A DNA stretch of 45,409 nt from Roseiarcus fermentans (GTDB lineage Bacteria; Pseudomonadota; Alphaproteobacteria; Rhizobiales; Beijerinckiaceae): positions 1-45,409 of the forward strand of contig NZ_QNRK01000051.1 of assembly GCF_003315135.1 (NCBI RefSeq). The letters are read 5' to 3'. This document shows, one piece after another, positions 8,900-15,930 of the stretch. The translations under genes and the position numbers were made by a program. Below the pieces are notes generated by a model, which saw only the letters and a program-made list of their open reading frames with translations, searched no databases and was not told where the DNA came from. The number at the start of each line of letters is the position of its first letter. Position 1 is the stretch's first letter.

Positions 8900-9355
8900 A
8901 TGGGAATGTTTGACGATACGGTGAAGAACTCGGTGCCCGGCGGCAGCCTGGCGACGCCGATCGCGGTCGCGGTCGGCGCCCTGATCCTCGGCAAGCTGTT
9001 CGGCGGGAGCTCGTCGCAGGCGTCCGCGCCGCCCCAGCCGATTCCGGCGCAGATCCCGGTCAACCCGCCGACGACCAGCGTGGTCGGCGGCCTCGGCGAT
9101 CTGATCGGCAAGCTGACCAACGGCGGGCTCGGTCAGCAGGTCAATTCCTGGGTCGGCCATGGGCCGAACGAGCCGGTCCAGCCCGGCCAACTCGGCGGCG
9201 CGCTCGGCGGCGGCATTCTCGACCAGCTTTCGAAAAGCACCGGCCTTAGCCAGCAGGAACTCCTGAACCAGCTCGCGCTCGCCCTGCCGGCGGTCATCAA
9301 CGGTCTGACCCCGAAGGGCCGCGTGCCGACCGTCGCCGATCTCGAGCAGAAGTAA
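8900..9355 (+). CDS. YidB-like (DUF937) protein
   Basis: A 151-residue protein starting MGMFDDTVKNSVPGGSLATP, with a short hydrophobic stretch near residues 20-35 (PIAVAVGALILGKLFGG), a Pro/Ser-rich linker, and a C-terminal domain. That domain has LGDLIGKLTNGGLGQQVNSW, GGGILDQLSKSTGLSQQELL and LPAVINGLTPKGRVPT. This matches the YidB/DUF937 family, of unknown function and sometimes secretion- or envelope-associated. The start is set by a GAGGAGG box about seven bases before the ATG. It appears monocistronic; a GC hairpin follows about 40 bp after the stop. Confidence 0.85.
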   Translation: MGMFDDTVKNSVPGGSLATPIAVAVGALILGKLFGGSSSQASAPPQPIPAQIPVNPPTTSVVGGLGDLIGKLTNGGLGQQVNSWVGHGPNEPVQPGQLGGALGGGILDQLSKSTGLSQQELLNQLALALPAVINGLTPKGRVPTVADLEQK

Positions 9356-9772
9356 GCGCCAGGGAGAGGCCCTTCACGCCCGTCCGCGAGCGCGCCGCGT
9401 TTCCCCGCGGCGCTGGGCATTGCGATCGCGCGTGGAAGGGAGGGGCCGCCGTCGACGGCGACGCTCAGCCTTTTCGTGTGCTCCGAACGGCGGCGCGGAC
9501 GCCCGGGGTCGGCGGCGGCTGTGCAAGCAGACACGGCGCCGTCGGGTTCATGATCATCGCGACCGCCGCCCTGCGGCGCGCGGCTCGCGACGCGACGCGC
9601 CGGCGGGGACGAGCGTCGGCCCGTCCAGCCCGCCCGCGCCCCCTCCAAGAAGCCGCGCATTCGCCTCAATTGGGCGCTCAACTCGGCCAACGGGACAGGA
9701 GTGGCAGGAGCGGCGCAAGTCGGCGCCCGCCGGCCGGAACGGAGCCGCGGGGGGCGCAACCCGAGGTGTGAC
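9356..9772. other. intergenic region before the PEP-CTERM gene
   Basis: About 415 bp with no gene I can support. Apart from the hairpin listed separately, I see only Arg-rich reading frames of the kind GC-rich non-coding DNA produces. No recognisable promoter stands out before the PEP-CTERM gene. Confidence 0.5.
9392..9413 (+). terminator. weak hairpin downstream of the YidB-like gene
   Basis: GCGCCGCG (9392-9399) and CGCGGCGC (9406-9413) form an 8-bp perfect stem with a TTTCCC loop, 37 bp after the stop. There is no T-tract, so it is only a possible terminator. Confidence 0.35.
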
Positions 9773-10393
9773 ATGCGCAGTGTCCTTCTGGCGACCGCCG
9801 CCCTGTCGGCCTTCGCGGCGGCGGGCGTCGCCCGCGCCGCCACCATCGATGTGTTCGATTTCACCCAGGTCGGTTGGGCCCTCGCGTCCGTCGACCCCAC
9901 GACCCGCGCAGTGTCGGTCGGCGCAGCCGTGCCCGGCGGCGTTCTGTCCGGTTCGTTCACCGGCGTCGTCGGGGCTCGCGGCCTGATCGACCTCGCCGAC
10001 CTCAGCGCGTTCTCCGCGACCTTCAGCGATACGCGCGGCGACACGATCCGGCAGACCCTGATGTCGACCACCCTGTTCTCCTACGACACGACGGGCGGCG
10101 CGCCGTCCCTCGCCATCGGGGGAATCGGCGGCCGCGAGCAGACCTGCGTCGGCGACGGCGTTGCGCTCGCCGCCGGATGCTCGCAGAATTTCGACATCGT
10201 CTATCCGTCGGGAATCCTCGGCGCGGCGCTTTTCCCGTTGGGGCCGTACGCCGTGACGATGGATCTGCCGACAGTGACGCTGGTGTCCAGCACGCCGGCC
10301 GTCCCCGAGCCGCCCACCGTCGCGCTCGTCCTCTCCGCCCTGGCCGCGGCCCTCGGCTTCGCCCGATGGAGGCGTCCCGCCGCCGCCGTCTAG
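9773..10393 (+). CDS. PEP-CTERM sorting-domain exported protein
   Basis: A 206-residue protein with a clear Sec signal peptide (MRSVLLATAALSAFAAAGVARAA, cleavage after ARA). It also carries a C-terminal sorting tail: VPEPPTVALVLSALAAALGF, a transmembrane stretch, then ARWRR. That VPEP + TM + Arg cluster is the PEP-CTERM signal processed by exosortase, so the mature product should be displayed at or beyond the outer envelope. The middle domain (about residues 24-175) is Gly/Thr/Ser-rich with two cysteines (TCVGDG, GCSQNF) and is not a fold I recognise. No exosortase gene lies in this window. The start is chosen at the signal peptide Met. Confidence 0.82.
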   Translation: MRSVLLATAALSAFAAAGVARAATIDVFDFTQVGWALASVDPTTRAVSVGAAVPGGVLSGSFTGVVGARGLIDLADLSAFSATFSDTRGDTIRQTLMSTTLFSYDTTGGAPSLAIGGIGGREQTCVGDGVALAAGCSQNFDIVYPSGILGAALFPLGPYAVTMDLPTVTLVSSTPAVPEPPTVALVLSALAAALGFARWRRPAAAV

Positions 10394-10479
10394 GCCCGCC
10401 CGGGCCCGGAAACGCGCGGTTGCCGCCGAGGGCGTTCGCTGCGAACATTCGCCCCCGCGCCTATGCGCCGGGGGCCCCC

Positions 10480-11034
10480 ATGAAATACTGGATCGACACC
10501 GAGTTCATCGCCAAACCCTTCACCATCGACCTCGTCAGCGTCGCCGTCGTCGCCGAGGACGGGCGCGAGTTCTACGTGGAAAGCGACCAGGTCGACTGGT
10601 CGAAGGCGAGCCCGTGGACGCTCGAACACGTGCGTCCGCAGCTCGCGGGCGGGGGCATGAGCCTGGAAACCATGAGTTACGCGCTGATGGACTTCACGCA
10701 TGGCGACGAGCATCCCGTGTTCTGGGGCTATTTCCCGGCCTGGGACTGGTTCGCGCTGGTCGGGCTGTTCGGCGGGCTGGAAGAACTGCCGTTCCACTAT
10801 CCGCAGCTCTGCCTCGACATCAAGCAATGGGCGATCGAACTCGGGGACCCGTCGTTGCCGGAGCAGACGAGCCCGCTTCATCACGCGCTGAACGATGCGC
10901 GCTGGACCAGAGACGCGTGGACGTTCCTCGCCACTCTGCATCCGGAAGGCGCCCCGCGCCGCGCCCACGGCCGCAAGCATTTCGGCCCGCTCGCCGCCGC
11001 GCCGAAGGGCGCGCCGCCGGAGGGCGTCCTCTGA
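10480..11034 (+). CDS. RNase AS-like 3'-5' exoribonuclease (DEDD fold)
   Basis: A 184-residue protein that begins MKYWIDTEFIAKPFTIDLVS, where DTEF is the first DEDD exonuclease motif. Later it has WGYFPAWDWFALVGLFGG (second motif region) and HHALNDARWTRDAW, carrying the final His and Asp. This arrangement matches the polyadenylate-specific RNase AS family (mycobacterial Rv2179c type), which trims adenosine-rich 3' ends. Substrate preference in alphaproteobacteria is inferred. The ATG follows a weak, GC-rich upstream region. The last 25 residues are Ala/Pro-rich and probably disordered. Confidence 0.8.
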   Translation: MKYWIDTEFIAKPFTIDLVSVAVVAEDGREFYVESDQVDWSKASPWTLEHVRPQLAGGGMSLETMSYALMDFTHGDEHPVFWGYFPAWDWFALVGLFGGLEELPFHYPQLCLDIKQWAIELGDPSLPEQTSPLHHALNDARWTRDAWTFLATLHPEGAPRRAHGRKHFGPLAAAPKGAPPEGVL

Positions 11035-11401
11035 CGTCGGGGCGGTTTTCGAGGGCGCGGGGGGTGAAAGATTTTGCAACGCGCTCGACGCCGGGGCCGC
11101 TGCCCGGGCGCCGACGCCCCGGCAGCGGCGTTCGCTGAGCGCGGACGACGCCCCGACCGACCGCCTCCACGCCGGCGTCCGCCCGAAAGCCTCTGAAGAA
11201 AGCGACATTCAGACGACGGGATCGAAGCAAGGGCGAAGAGGCCGGGACGCGGCCCCGCCGGGTTCGCGCAGCGGCGGGCCGGCGTGCGACGGCGGAATGC
11301 CCCGGCCCGGCCCACTCGCGCCGCGATCTTCGGCTATCTGTGCTGCGCCGCGCGAGCCCGGCCGGGGTGTCGGTTGGGCGCCAAGCGCGGGGAGGTCGCC
11401 C
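11035..11401. other. intergenic region after the exoribonuclease gene
   Basis: About 370 bp holding the strong hairpin at 11096-11129 and otherwise no supported gene. A promoter for the small downstream gene must lie here, but I could not pick one. Confidence 0.5.
11096..11129 (+). terminator. long GC hairpin after the exoribonuclease gene
   Basis: GCCGCTGCC (11096-11104) pairs with GGCAGCGGC (11121-11129). Inside it GGGCG pairs with CGCCC after a single C-C mismatch, closing on a CCGA loop. The hairpin is stable but lacks a T-tract and lies 60 bp after the stop. Confidence 0.45.
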
Positions 11402-11584
11402 ATGGAAGAGACCGCGATCATCGAATACGCCCGGCAACTCATGGAGGCGCACGGCGAATCCGCGCTCGCCGAGGCGGCGCAGCGCGCCGTGCGATGCGAG
11501 CGCGACAACGACAAGGAAGGCGCCGAGACCTGGCGGAAGGTCGAATCCGCGCTTCAGACCCTGCGCGGGCCGCGGGCGACCTGA
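11402..11584 (+). CDS. small conserved helical protein
   Basis: A 60-residue protein, MEETAIIEYARQLMEAHGES, continuing with ALAEAAQRAVRCERDNDKEGAETWRKVESALQTLRGPRAT. It is almost entirely amphipathic helix. It resembles short uncharacterised alphaproteobacterial proteins starting 'M(E/Q)(E/Q)TAIIEYARQLMEAHG' that I have seen annotated only as hypothetical; the function is unknown. Codon usage is strongly GC3-biased, which supports real coding. It stands 136 bp upstream of the phasin ATG, but no shared operon structure is evident. Confidence 0.65.
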   Translation: MEETAIIEYARQLMEAHGESALAEAAQRAVRCERDNDKEGAETWRKVESALQTLRGPRAT

Positions 11585-11719
11585 ACGGCCGGCGTCTCTC
11601 CGAGCGGGACGAGGGCGCCCGACATCGGCCGCGCGTTCCTCTCCCGACCGCCGGGACCCGCGGACCCCGGGCGGCGCCCTGGCGTTTTGTCCATCACCGG
11701 CGGCGGCAGGAGGTCCATC

Positions 11720-12202
11720 ATGGCGCAAGAAGTCGACAACGCTGCAAACGCGACCGAGCAGGCCGCGAACGTCGTCGCCGAGACGGCGAAGGCGGGCGAG
11801 GCGGCCGGCGAGCGGGCGGCGAAGGCCGGCAAACGCTACGCGGTCGAAACGGCGAAGGCCGGCGGTCAGGCGGGGAGGGTCGGCGAACGATTCGTCGCCG
11901 ACACGGCGGAACGGATCGAGAGCGCCTCGAGGACCTACGGCGGCGCCGTGGAGGCCGTGTTCAAGGCCGTGCAGGACTACAACGCGAAGCTCCTCCAGAT
12001 CTTCCAGAGCAACGCGGAGGCCAATCTGCGCCTCGGGCAGACGCTGATGCAGGCCCGCTCACCCGCGGATTTCGTCGAGACCATGGGCAGGGCCATGCGC
12101 GACGGCGTCGAACTCGTCGCCGGACAGGCGAAAGATCTGGCCGCGATCAGGCGCGATGCGGCGCGCCGGGTGATGGAAGCGATGACGACGTCGGGGCGGT
12201 GA
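11720..12202 (+). CDS. phasin family protein
   Basis: A 160-residue Ala-rich, largely helical protein. The first half is rich in A/K/E repeats (AETAKAGEAAGERAAKAGKR). The second half contains the phasin core: YGGAVEAVFKAVQDYNAKLL, QIFQSNAEANLRLGQTLMQA and SPADFVETMGRAMRDGVEL. Phasins coat polyhydroxyalkanoate granules, so the organism probably stores PHA. AGGAGG six bases before the ATG fixes the start and rules out the longer frame beginning MSITGG. No PHA synthase lies in this window. A strong hairpin follows the stop. Confidence 0.85.
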   Translation: MAQEVDNAANATEQAANVVAETAKAGEAAGERAAKAGKRYAVETAKAGGQAGRVGERFVADTAERIESASRTYGGAVEAVFKAVQDYNAKLLQIFQSNAEANLRLGQTLMQARSPADFVETMGRAMRDGVELVAGQAKDLAAIRRDAARRVMEAMTTSGR

Positions 12203-12242
12203 GGTCGGCGTCCCCCTCCGGCTTGCCGGGGAAGGCGAACCC

Positions 12243-12267
12243 GCGACCCGGAGCGTGTCCGGGTCGC
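12243..12267. terminator. bidirectional hairpin between phasin and the acidic small protein
   Basis: GCGACCCGGA (12243-12252) and TCCGGGTCGC (12258-12267) form a perfect 10-bp stem with a five-base loop, placed between two convergent stop codons. Confidence 0.65.
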
Positions 12268-12278
12268 AGCGCCAGGCG

Positions 12279-12581
12279 CTAGTCGGCTTCGACCGGCACG
12301 CCTTCGCCGTCCTCGACGGTGTCGAGGTCGTCGTCCCTGTCGTCGCCTTCGACATAGGCGACGCGGGTGCGCTCAGCGGCCAGACGTCGCGCGAGATCGG
12401 CCCAGGTTCCCTCGTGGTCGTCGATCACGCCCTGATAGTCCGCGTGCGCCTCCAGCAGGTCGAGCGGCTCGCCGCCGACCAGCGCGAGTTCGGCGTTGAG
12501 CGAGCGGGTGAAGCGTTTCAGGCGCTCCATCCGTTCGTCGGTAAAGCCCTTGATCCTGATCTCGTGTCTGCCGTTGCCCAT
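12279..12581 (-). CDS. uncharacterised small protein with acidic tail
   Basis: A 100-residue protein (MGNGRHEIRIKGFTDERMER...) that I cannot assign. The first 80 residues look like a compact alpha/beta domain: a basic strand-like start, then helices containing LKRFTRSLNAELALVGGEPL. The last 20 residues are strongly acidic (EGDDRDDDLDTVEDGEG). Codon use is like the neighbours, which supports a real gene. ATG 12581 is used; an upstream in-frame start would add MRRP. It converges with the phasin gene and diverges from the first cyclase gene. No function should be inferred. Confidence 0.6.
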   Translation of the reverse strand: MGNGRHEIRIKGFTDERMERLKRFTRSLNAELALVGGEPLDLLEAHADYQGVIDDHEGTWADLARRLAAERTRVAYVEGDDRDDDLDTVEDGEGVPVEAD

Positions 12582-12771
12582 CGGGCGCCTCAAAATTCGA
12601 ACCGTTTTCCTGCTTTCGCCGTGAGGGTGAGAGCCAAGTCTGAACCGCCGCGTTCGTCAATGGCGCGCGGTGTCGCACGGGAATCGGGCGAGGCGCGCCC
12701 GAACGGCTGTCGGGCGGGGAGTCGCCGGTGTTTTTCGGGGATATCGCCCGCCGACCGGCTATGATGCGGCC

Positions 12772-13800
12772 ATGACCCGAGCCTCCGCCGGATACGCCAT
12801 CGTTCGGATCGCCGCCGCGGCCGCCGCGGTCAGCGCGATCTACAGCGAGATCGCCCACGGCGAATTCCTGCCCGGCGCGGTGATCGGCTTCGTCAACGGG
12901 GCGACGATGTCCTGGGTCGAACTGGTCGTGATCCGCGCCTGGGCGGAGCCGGTTCTGCGGCGGCTGCCGTTCCTGGTCACGCTCTGCGCGCGCGCCGCGC
13001 TGCTGTTCGCCGTCGCCCTTCTCGTCAACGCGATCTTCGTGCCGCTGTTCAACGGCTTCTCGCTGGCGCAGGTCGCGGAACTGCGCGACATCGTCTTCGC
13101 GCTGTCGGTCAGCCTCGTCCTGAGCGTCGTCCTCGGCGTCGCCGACCTGCTCGGCCTCGACGTGCTGCTCGGCATCGTCGTCGGCCGCTACCATCGGCCG
13201 CGGCTGGAGGAGCGCGCGCTGCTGTTCATCGACCTGTGCGCCTCGACCGCGACCGCCGAGCGGCTCGGCGGACCCCGGTTCCTCGATTTTCTCAACGCTG
13301 TCTTCGCCGATCTCTCGGGCGCGATCGTCGACAACGGCGGCGAGATCCACAAATACGTCGGCGACGAGATCATCGCCGCCTGGCGCCTCGCCCCCGGCCG
13401 CAACGAGCCGCGCATCCTGCTCGCCTGGGCCGCCGCGCGGGCCCGGCTCGCCGCGGGCGCCGAACGCTACCGCCGCGACTTCGGGCTCGCCCCCGATTTC
13501 CGCGCCGCGCTGCACGCCGGCGAGGTCGTGGTGGGCGAACTCGGCTCGCGCAAGAAGGAGATCGCGCTGATCGGGGACCCGATGAACACCGCCGCCCGCA
13601 TGCTCGACGCCTGCCGCGATCTCGACCGGCCGGCGCTCGCTTCCATCGCGCTGATGGAGCGGCTCGCCGCGCCGCCCGGGGGCTTTCAGACCGAGACGAT
13701 CGCGCCTCTGCCCTTGCGCGGCAAGGCCGTTCCGCTCGCCCTCGTGTCGTTGGCGCTCGAGGGTGCGCCCGCGGCCGTCGTCGCTCCGGTCTGCGCCTGA
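12772..13800 (+). CDS. membrane-bound class III adenylate/guanylate cyclase (first of a tandem pair)
   Basis: A 342-residue protein with an N-terminal membrane region of about four to five helices (residues 5-135) followed by a class III nucleotide cyclase domain (about 140-325). Metal-binding aspartates appear in LLFIDLCAST and KYVGDEII, the substrate lysine in HKYVGDE, and the catalytic Asn/Arg in DPMNTAARML, so the site looks active. It probably makes cAMP, though cGMP cannot be excluded by eye. The helical domain lacks a recognisable CHASE or HAMP module. TGA overlaps the ATG of a paralogue by one base (ATGA-like TGATG), so translation is coupled. Confidence 0.88.
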   Translation: MTRASAGYAIVRIAAAAAAVSAIYSEIAHGEFLPGAVIGFVNGATMSWVELVVIRAWAEPVLRRLPFLVTLCARAALLFAVALLVNAIFVPLFNGFSLAQVAELRDIVFALSVSLVLSVVLGVADLLGLDVLLGIVVGRYHRPRLEERALLFIDLCASTATAERLGGPRFLDFLNAVFADLSGAIVDNGGEIHKYVGDEIIAAWRLAPGRNEPRILLAWAAARARLAAGAERYRRDFGLAPDFRAALHAGEVVVGELGSRKKEIALIGDPMNTAARMLDACRDLDRPALASIALMERLAAPPGGFQTETIAPLPLRGKAVPLALVSLALEGAPAAVVAPVCA

Positions 13801-14882
13801 TGCGAGCCCGCCCTTCCCATATGGGGCCTGCGGTCGGCGAACGCGGCGCTCCGACCTGGCTCACCCCGCGCCTCGTCCGCATCGCGCTCATCAGCGCCGC
13901 TCTCAGCGCCCTCTCCGGCGCGACCTACGGTTATCTGGTGCATGACGCGCTCGCGACCGGCCTCCTGTTCGGCGGCGGGTTGGGCGCGCTTCTGGCTTTG
14001 CTCGAGGGCGGCGTTTTTCACGGCGTCGCCGGCGCGGGGCTGCGCCGCGCGCCATTCGTCGTCTATTTCGGGGTGAGGGCGGGCGCCTATGTGGTCCTCA
14101 TCGTCGCGACGCTCGGGCTGGTGGTGTGGCTCCTCAACGGTCCGGCGGCCCTCCGCGCGATCAGCGCCGTCGACATCCTTTTCACCATGCTCGCTTCCGT
14201 CGTCGCCAACCTCGGGTTCGCGATTTCCGATCTGCTCGGTCCCGGGGTGCTGTTGTCGTTTGCGGCGGGGCGCTACCATCGTCCGCAGCGGGAGGAGCGC
14301 GCGTTTCTGTTTATCGACCTCAAGGGCTCGACCGCCCTGGCCGAGCGTCTTGGCGAAGCGGGTTTCCTGCGCTTTCTCGACGCCTTCATTGTCGACGTGT
14401 CGCGCGAGATCGTCGACCACGGCGGCGAGATCCACAAATATGTCGGCGACGAGATCATCGCGACCTGGCGACTGAAGCCCGGCCGCAACGATGTCGGGAT
14501 CGTGCGCGCCTGGGCCGCCGCCTCCGGGCGGCTCGCGGACCGCCGCGCGGCCTACCAGCGGGAATTCGGCGACGGCGCCGAGTTTCGCGCCGCGCTGCAC
14601 GCGGGCTTCGTCATGGTGGGGGAGATCGGCTCGTTCAAGAAGGAGATCGCCTTGATAGGCGATGCGATGAACACCGCCGCGCGCATGCTCGACGCCTGCC
14701 GGGCGCTCGGCCGCGTCGCGCTCGCTTCGGCGGCGCTGATCGATCGGCTGCCCGCCTTGCCGGACGGCGTCGAGCTCGCGCCCATCGCCTCGCTGCCCCT
14801 GCGCGGCAAGGCCGAGGCGCTCGCGCTCGTTGCGCTGGCGCTCGCCCAGGAAACGCCCCGCCCGCTGGAGGCCGCAATTTAG
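13800..14882 (+). CDS. membrane-bound class III adenylate/guanylate cyclase (second of a tandem pair)
   Basis: A 360-residue paralogue of the preceding gene with the same layout: about five N-terminal hydrophobic helices (residues 22-150) and a cyclase domain (about 160-345). Key residues are intact in FLFIDLKGSTALAERLG, GGEIHKYVGDEIIATWRL and IALIGDAMNTAARMLDACR. Both proteins carry near-identical GRYHRP-x-REER linkers and share EIHKYVGDEI, so they arose by tandem duplication. The start ATG overlaps the previous stop. Class III cyclases work as dimers with composite sites, so heterodimers are possible. MGPAVGER a few codons later is an alternative start. Confidence 0.88.
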   Translation: MRARPSHMGPAVGERGAPTWLTPRLVRIALISAALSALSGATYGYLVHDALATGLLFGGGLGALLALLEGGVFHGVAGAGLRRAPFVVYFGVRAGAYVVLIVATLGLVVWLLNGPAALRAISAVDILFTMLASVVANLGFAISDLLGPGVLLSFAAGRYHRPQREERAFLFIDLKGSTALAERLGEAGFLRFLDAFIVDVSREIVDHGGEIHKYVGDEIIATWRLKPGRNDVGIVRAWAAASGRLADRRAAYQREFGDGAEFRAALHAGFVMVGEIGSFKKEIALIGDAMNTAARMLDACRALGRVALASAALIDRLPALPDGVELAPIASLPLRGKAEALALVALALAQETPRPLEAAI

Positions 14883-15143
14883 GGCGTGGGCGCCTGCGCC
14901 GGGTGCGCGCTCGCCTGCAATTTCGTCAAGGATCGCCATGCGCGCGCCGCGGGTTCCGCTGAGATCGGCAGGATCGCTGGGAAAGGCGCGGGTCGACGCT
15001 TTCCGCCCACTATCGGCACGGATCTTGCGTTGGGCGAGTGGGTCGCGGTCGCTCTGCGGCAGGCGGGTTGGTGACAGCGCGGTTCAAAGGGTTCGGTCTG
15101 GAGAGGAAGGCGACGAGCGGGCGTCCGGTCGAAGGAGGTCCTC

Positions 15144-15524
15144 ATGACGAGCATGCGTGTGCTGGCGATCGCCGCCGCCCTGACGTCCCTGTCGCCGGCG
15201 GCTTACGCGAATGACGCGTCCCGCTGCGTCGACGTCTCCGTGCCCAGGAAGGCCGTCGAGGCCGGCAAGGGCCAGTGGATCGAACTGACCGCGGACCAGT
15301 GGGAGTTTCTTCGCGGGGTGTACGCGATGAATCCGTTGACGCCGCCGGGCCTTCCTTACGGAGACAAGGCGGCGCTGGCGAGGGTCGAGGGGAACGACGG
15401 CGGGCTCGTGTTCTTCCTCGACGGAAATTTGGCCTGCACGCCGATGGCGGCGCCGAAAGCGCTGCTGGCCCTGCTCGACGCGGTGGCGACGGCGACGATC
15501 GCCCATGAGGGCAGCGGGCTGTGA
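15144..15524 (+). CDS. small secreted protein of unknown function
   Basis: A 126-residue protein with a signal peptide (MTSMRVLAIAAALTSLSPAAYA, likely cut before ND). The mature part, DASRCVDVSVPRKAVEAGKG..., contains two cysteines (SRCVDV and LACTPM) that could form one disulfide. Otherwise it has ELTADQWEFLRGVYAMNPLT and LVFFLDGNLACTPMAAPKAL. I do not recognise the family. AAGGAGG five bases before the ATG supports the start over the second Met. It is flanked by about 260 bp of non-coding DNA upstream and the repeat hot spot downstream. Confidence 0.7.
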   Translation: MTSMRVLAIAAALTSLSPAAYANDASRCVDVSVPRKAVEAGKGQWIELTADQWEFLRGVYAMNPLTPPGLPYGDKAALARVEGNDGGLVFFLDGNLACTPMAAPKALLALLDAVATATIAHEGSGL

Positions 15525-15734
15525 CGAGCTCGAGCGCGGCAGGGAGACGTTCGCGAGCGCAAGAGGGGCGTTCGCGAACGAGAACGGCGGTCTCCCGGCC
15601 GCGCTCGACCCAAAGGCCGACGGGTCGCGCATGTCGAGACTTGATTCCACGATTCCCCGGCCCCTTGCTGCATTCGCCCGGCGTGACATTGTAAGGTCGC
15701 AGTCCAGCGCCGAGTCGGCGCGGAGGGGCGGCGC

Positions 15735-15860
15735 ATGCGGTCCGTCGATAATCCGGTCATCACGTCGCCGGTTGATCGCAAGCACGTCGCCGAATGGCGC
15801 AAACTGCCGCCGGGGCAATGGGGTGTCACGCCGGAAACGCAACGCCTCCTCGAGCAATCC
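15735..15860 (+). pseudogene. N-terminal remnant of a type III-like restriction endonuclease subunit
   Basis: Reading from ATG 15735 (GGAGGG about twelve bases upstream) gives MRSVDNPVITSPVDRKHVAE, continuing WRKLPPGQWGVTPETQRLLE. The pieces 'NPVI(N/T)SP' and 'HVxEWRxLPxxQWxVTPETxRLL' recall the start of large DEAD/DEAH type III Res (BPTD_3080-like) proteins, where they are separated by roughly 70-90 residues. Here they are fused and the protein then ends abruptly. I read it as an internally deleted, truncated remnant. The REP-like palindrome at 15883 begins just after homology stops. The identification is from motif memory only. Confidence 0.45.
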
Positions 15861-15882
15861 TCGCCGAATGCGGCCCACGAAT

Positions 15883-15930
15883 CCCTTCTCCCCTTGCGGG
15901 AGAAGGTGGCGCGAAGCGCCGGATGAGGGG
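15883..15930 (+). repeat. REP-like double palindrome, left flank of the DUF559 gene
   Basis: CCTTCTCCC/GGGAGAAGG (loop CTTGC) is followed by GGCGC/GCGCC (loop GAA) and the tail GGATGAGGGG. The mirror-image copy lies at 16306-16359. The ATG inside GGATGAGGGG is the likely start codon of the DUF559 gene. Confidence 0.85.

Noticed and set aside
15794-15922. Longer N-terminus of the DUF559 protein
   Set aside because: The extra 43 residues come from the restriction remnant and the REP palindrome and have no DUF559 similarity.
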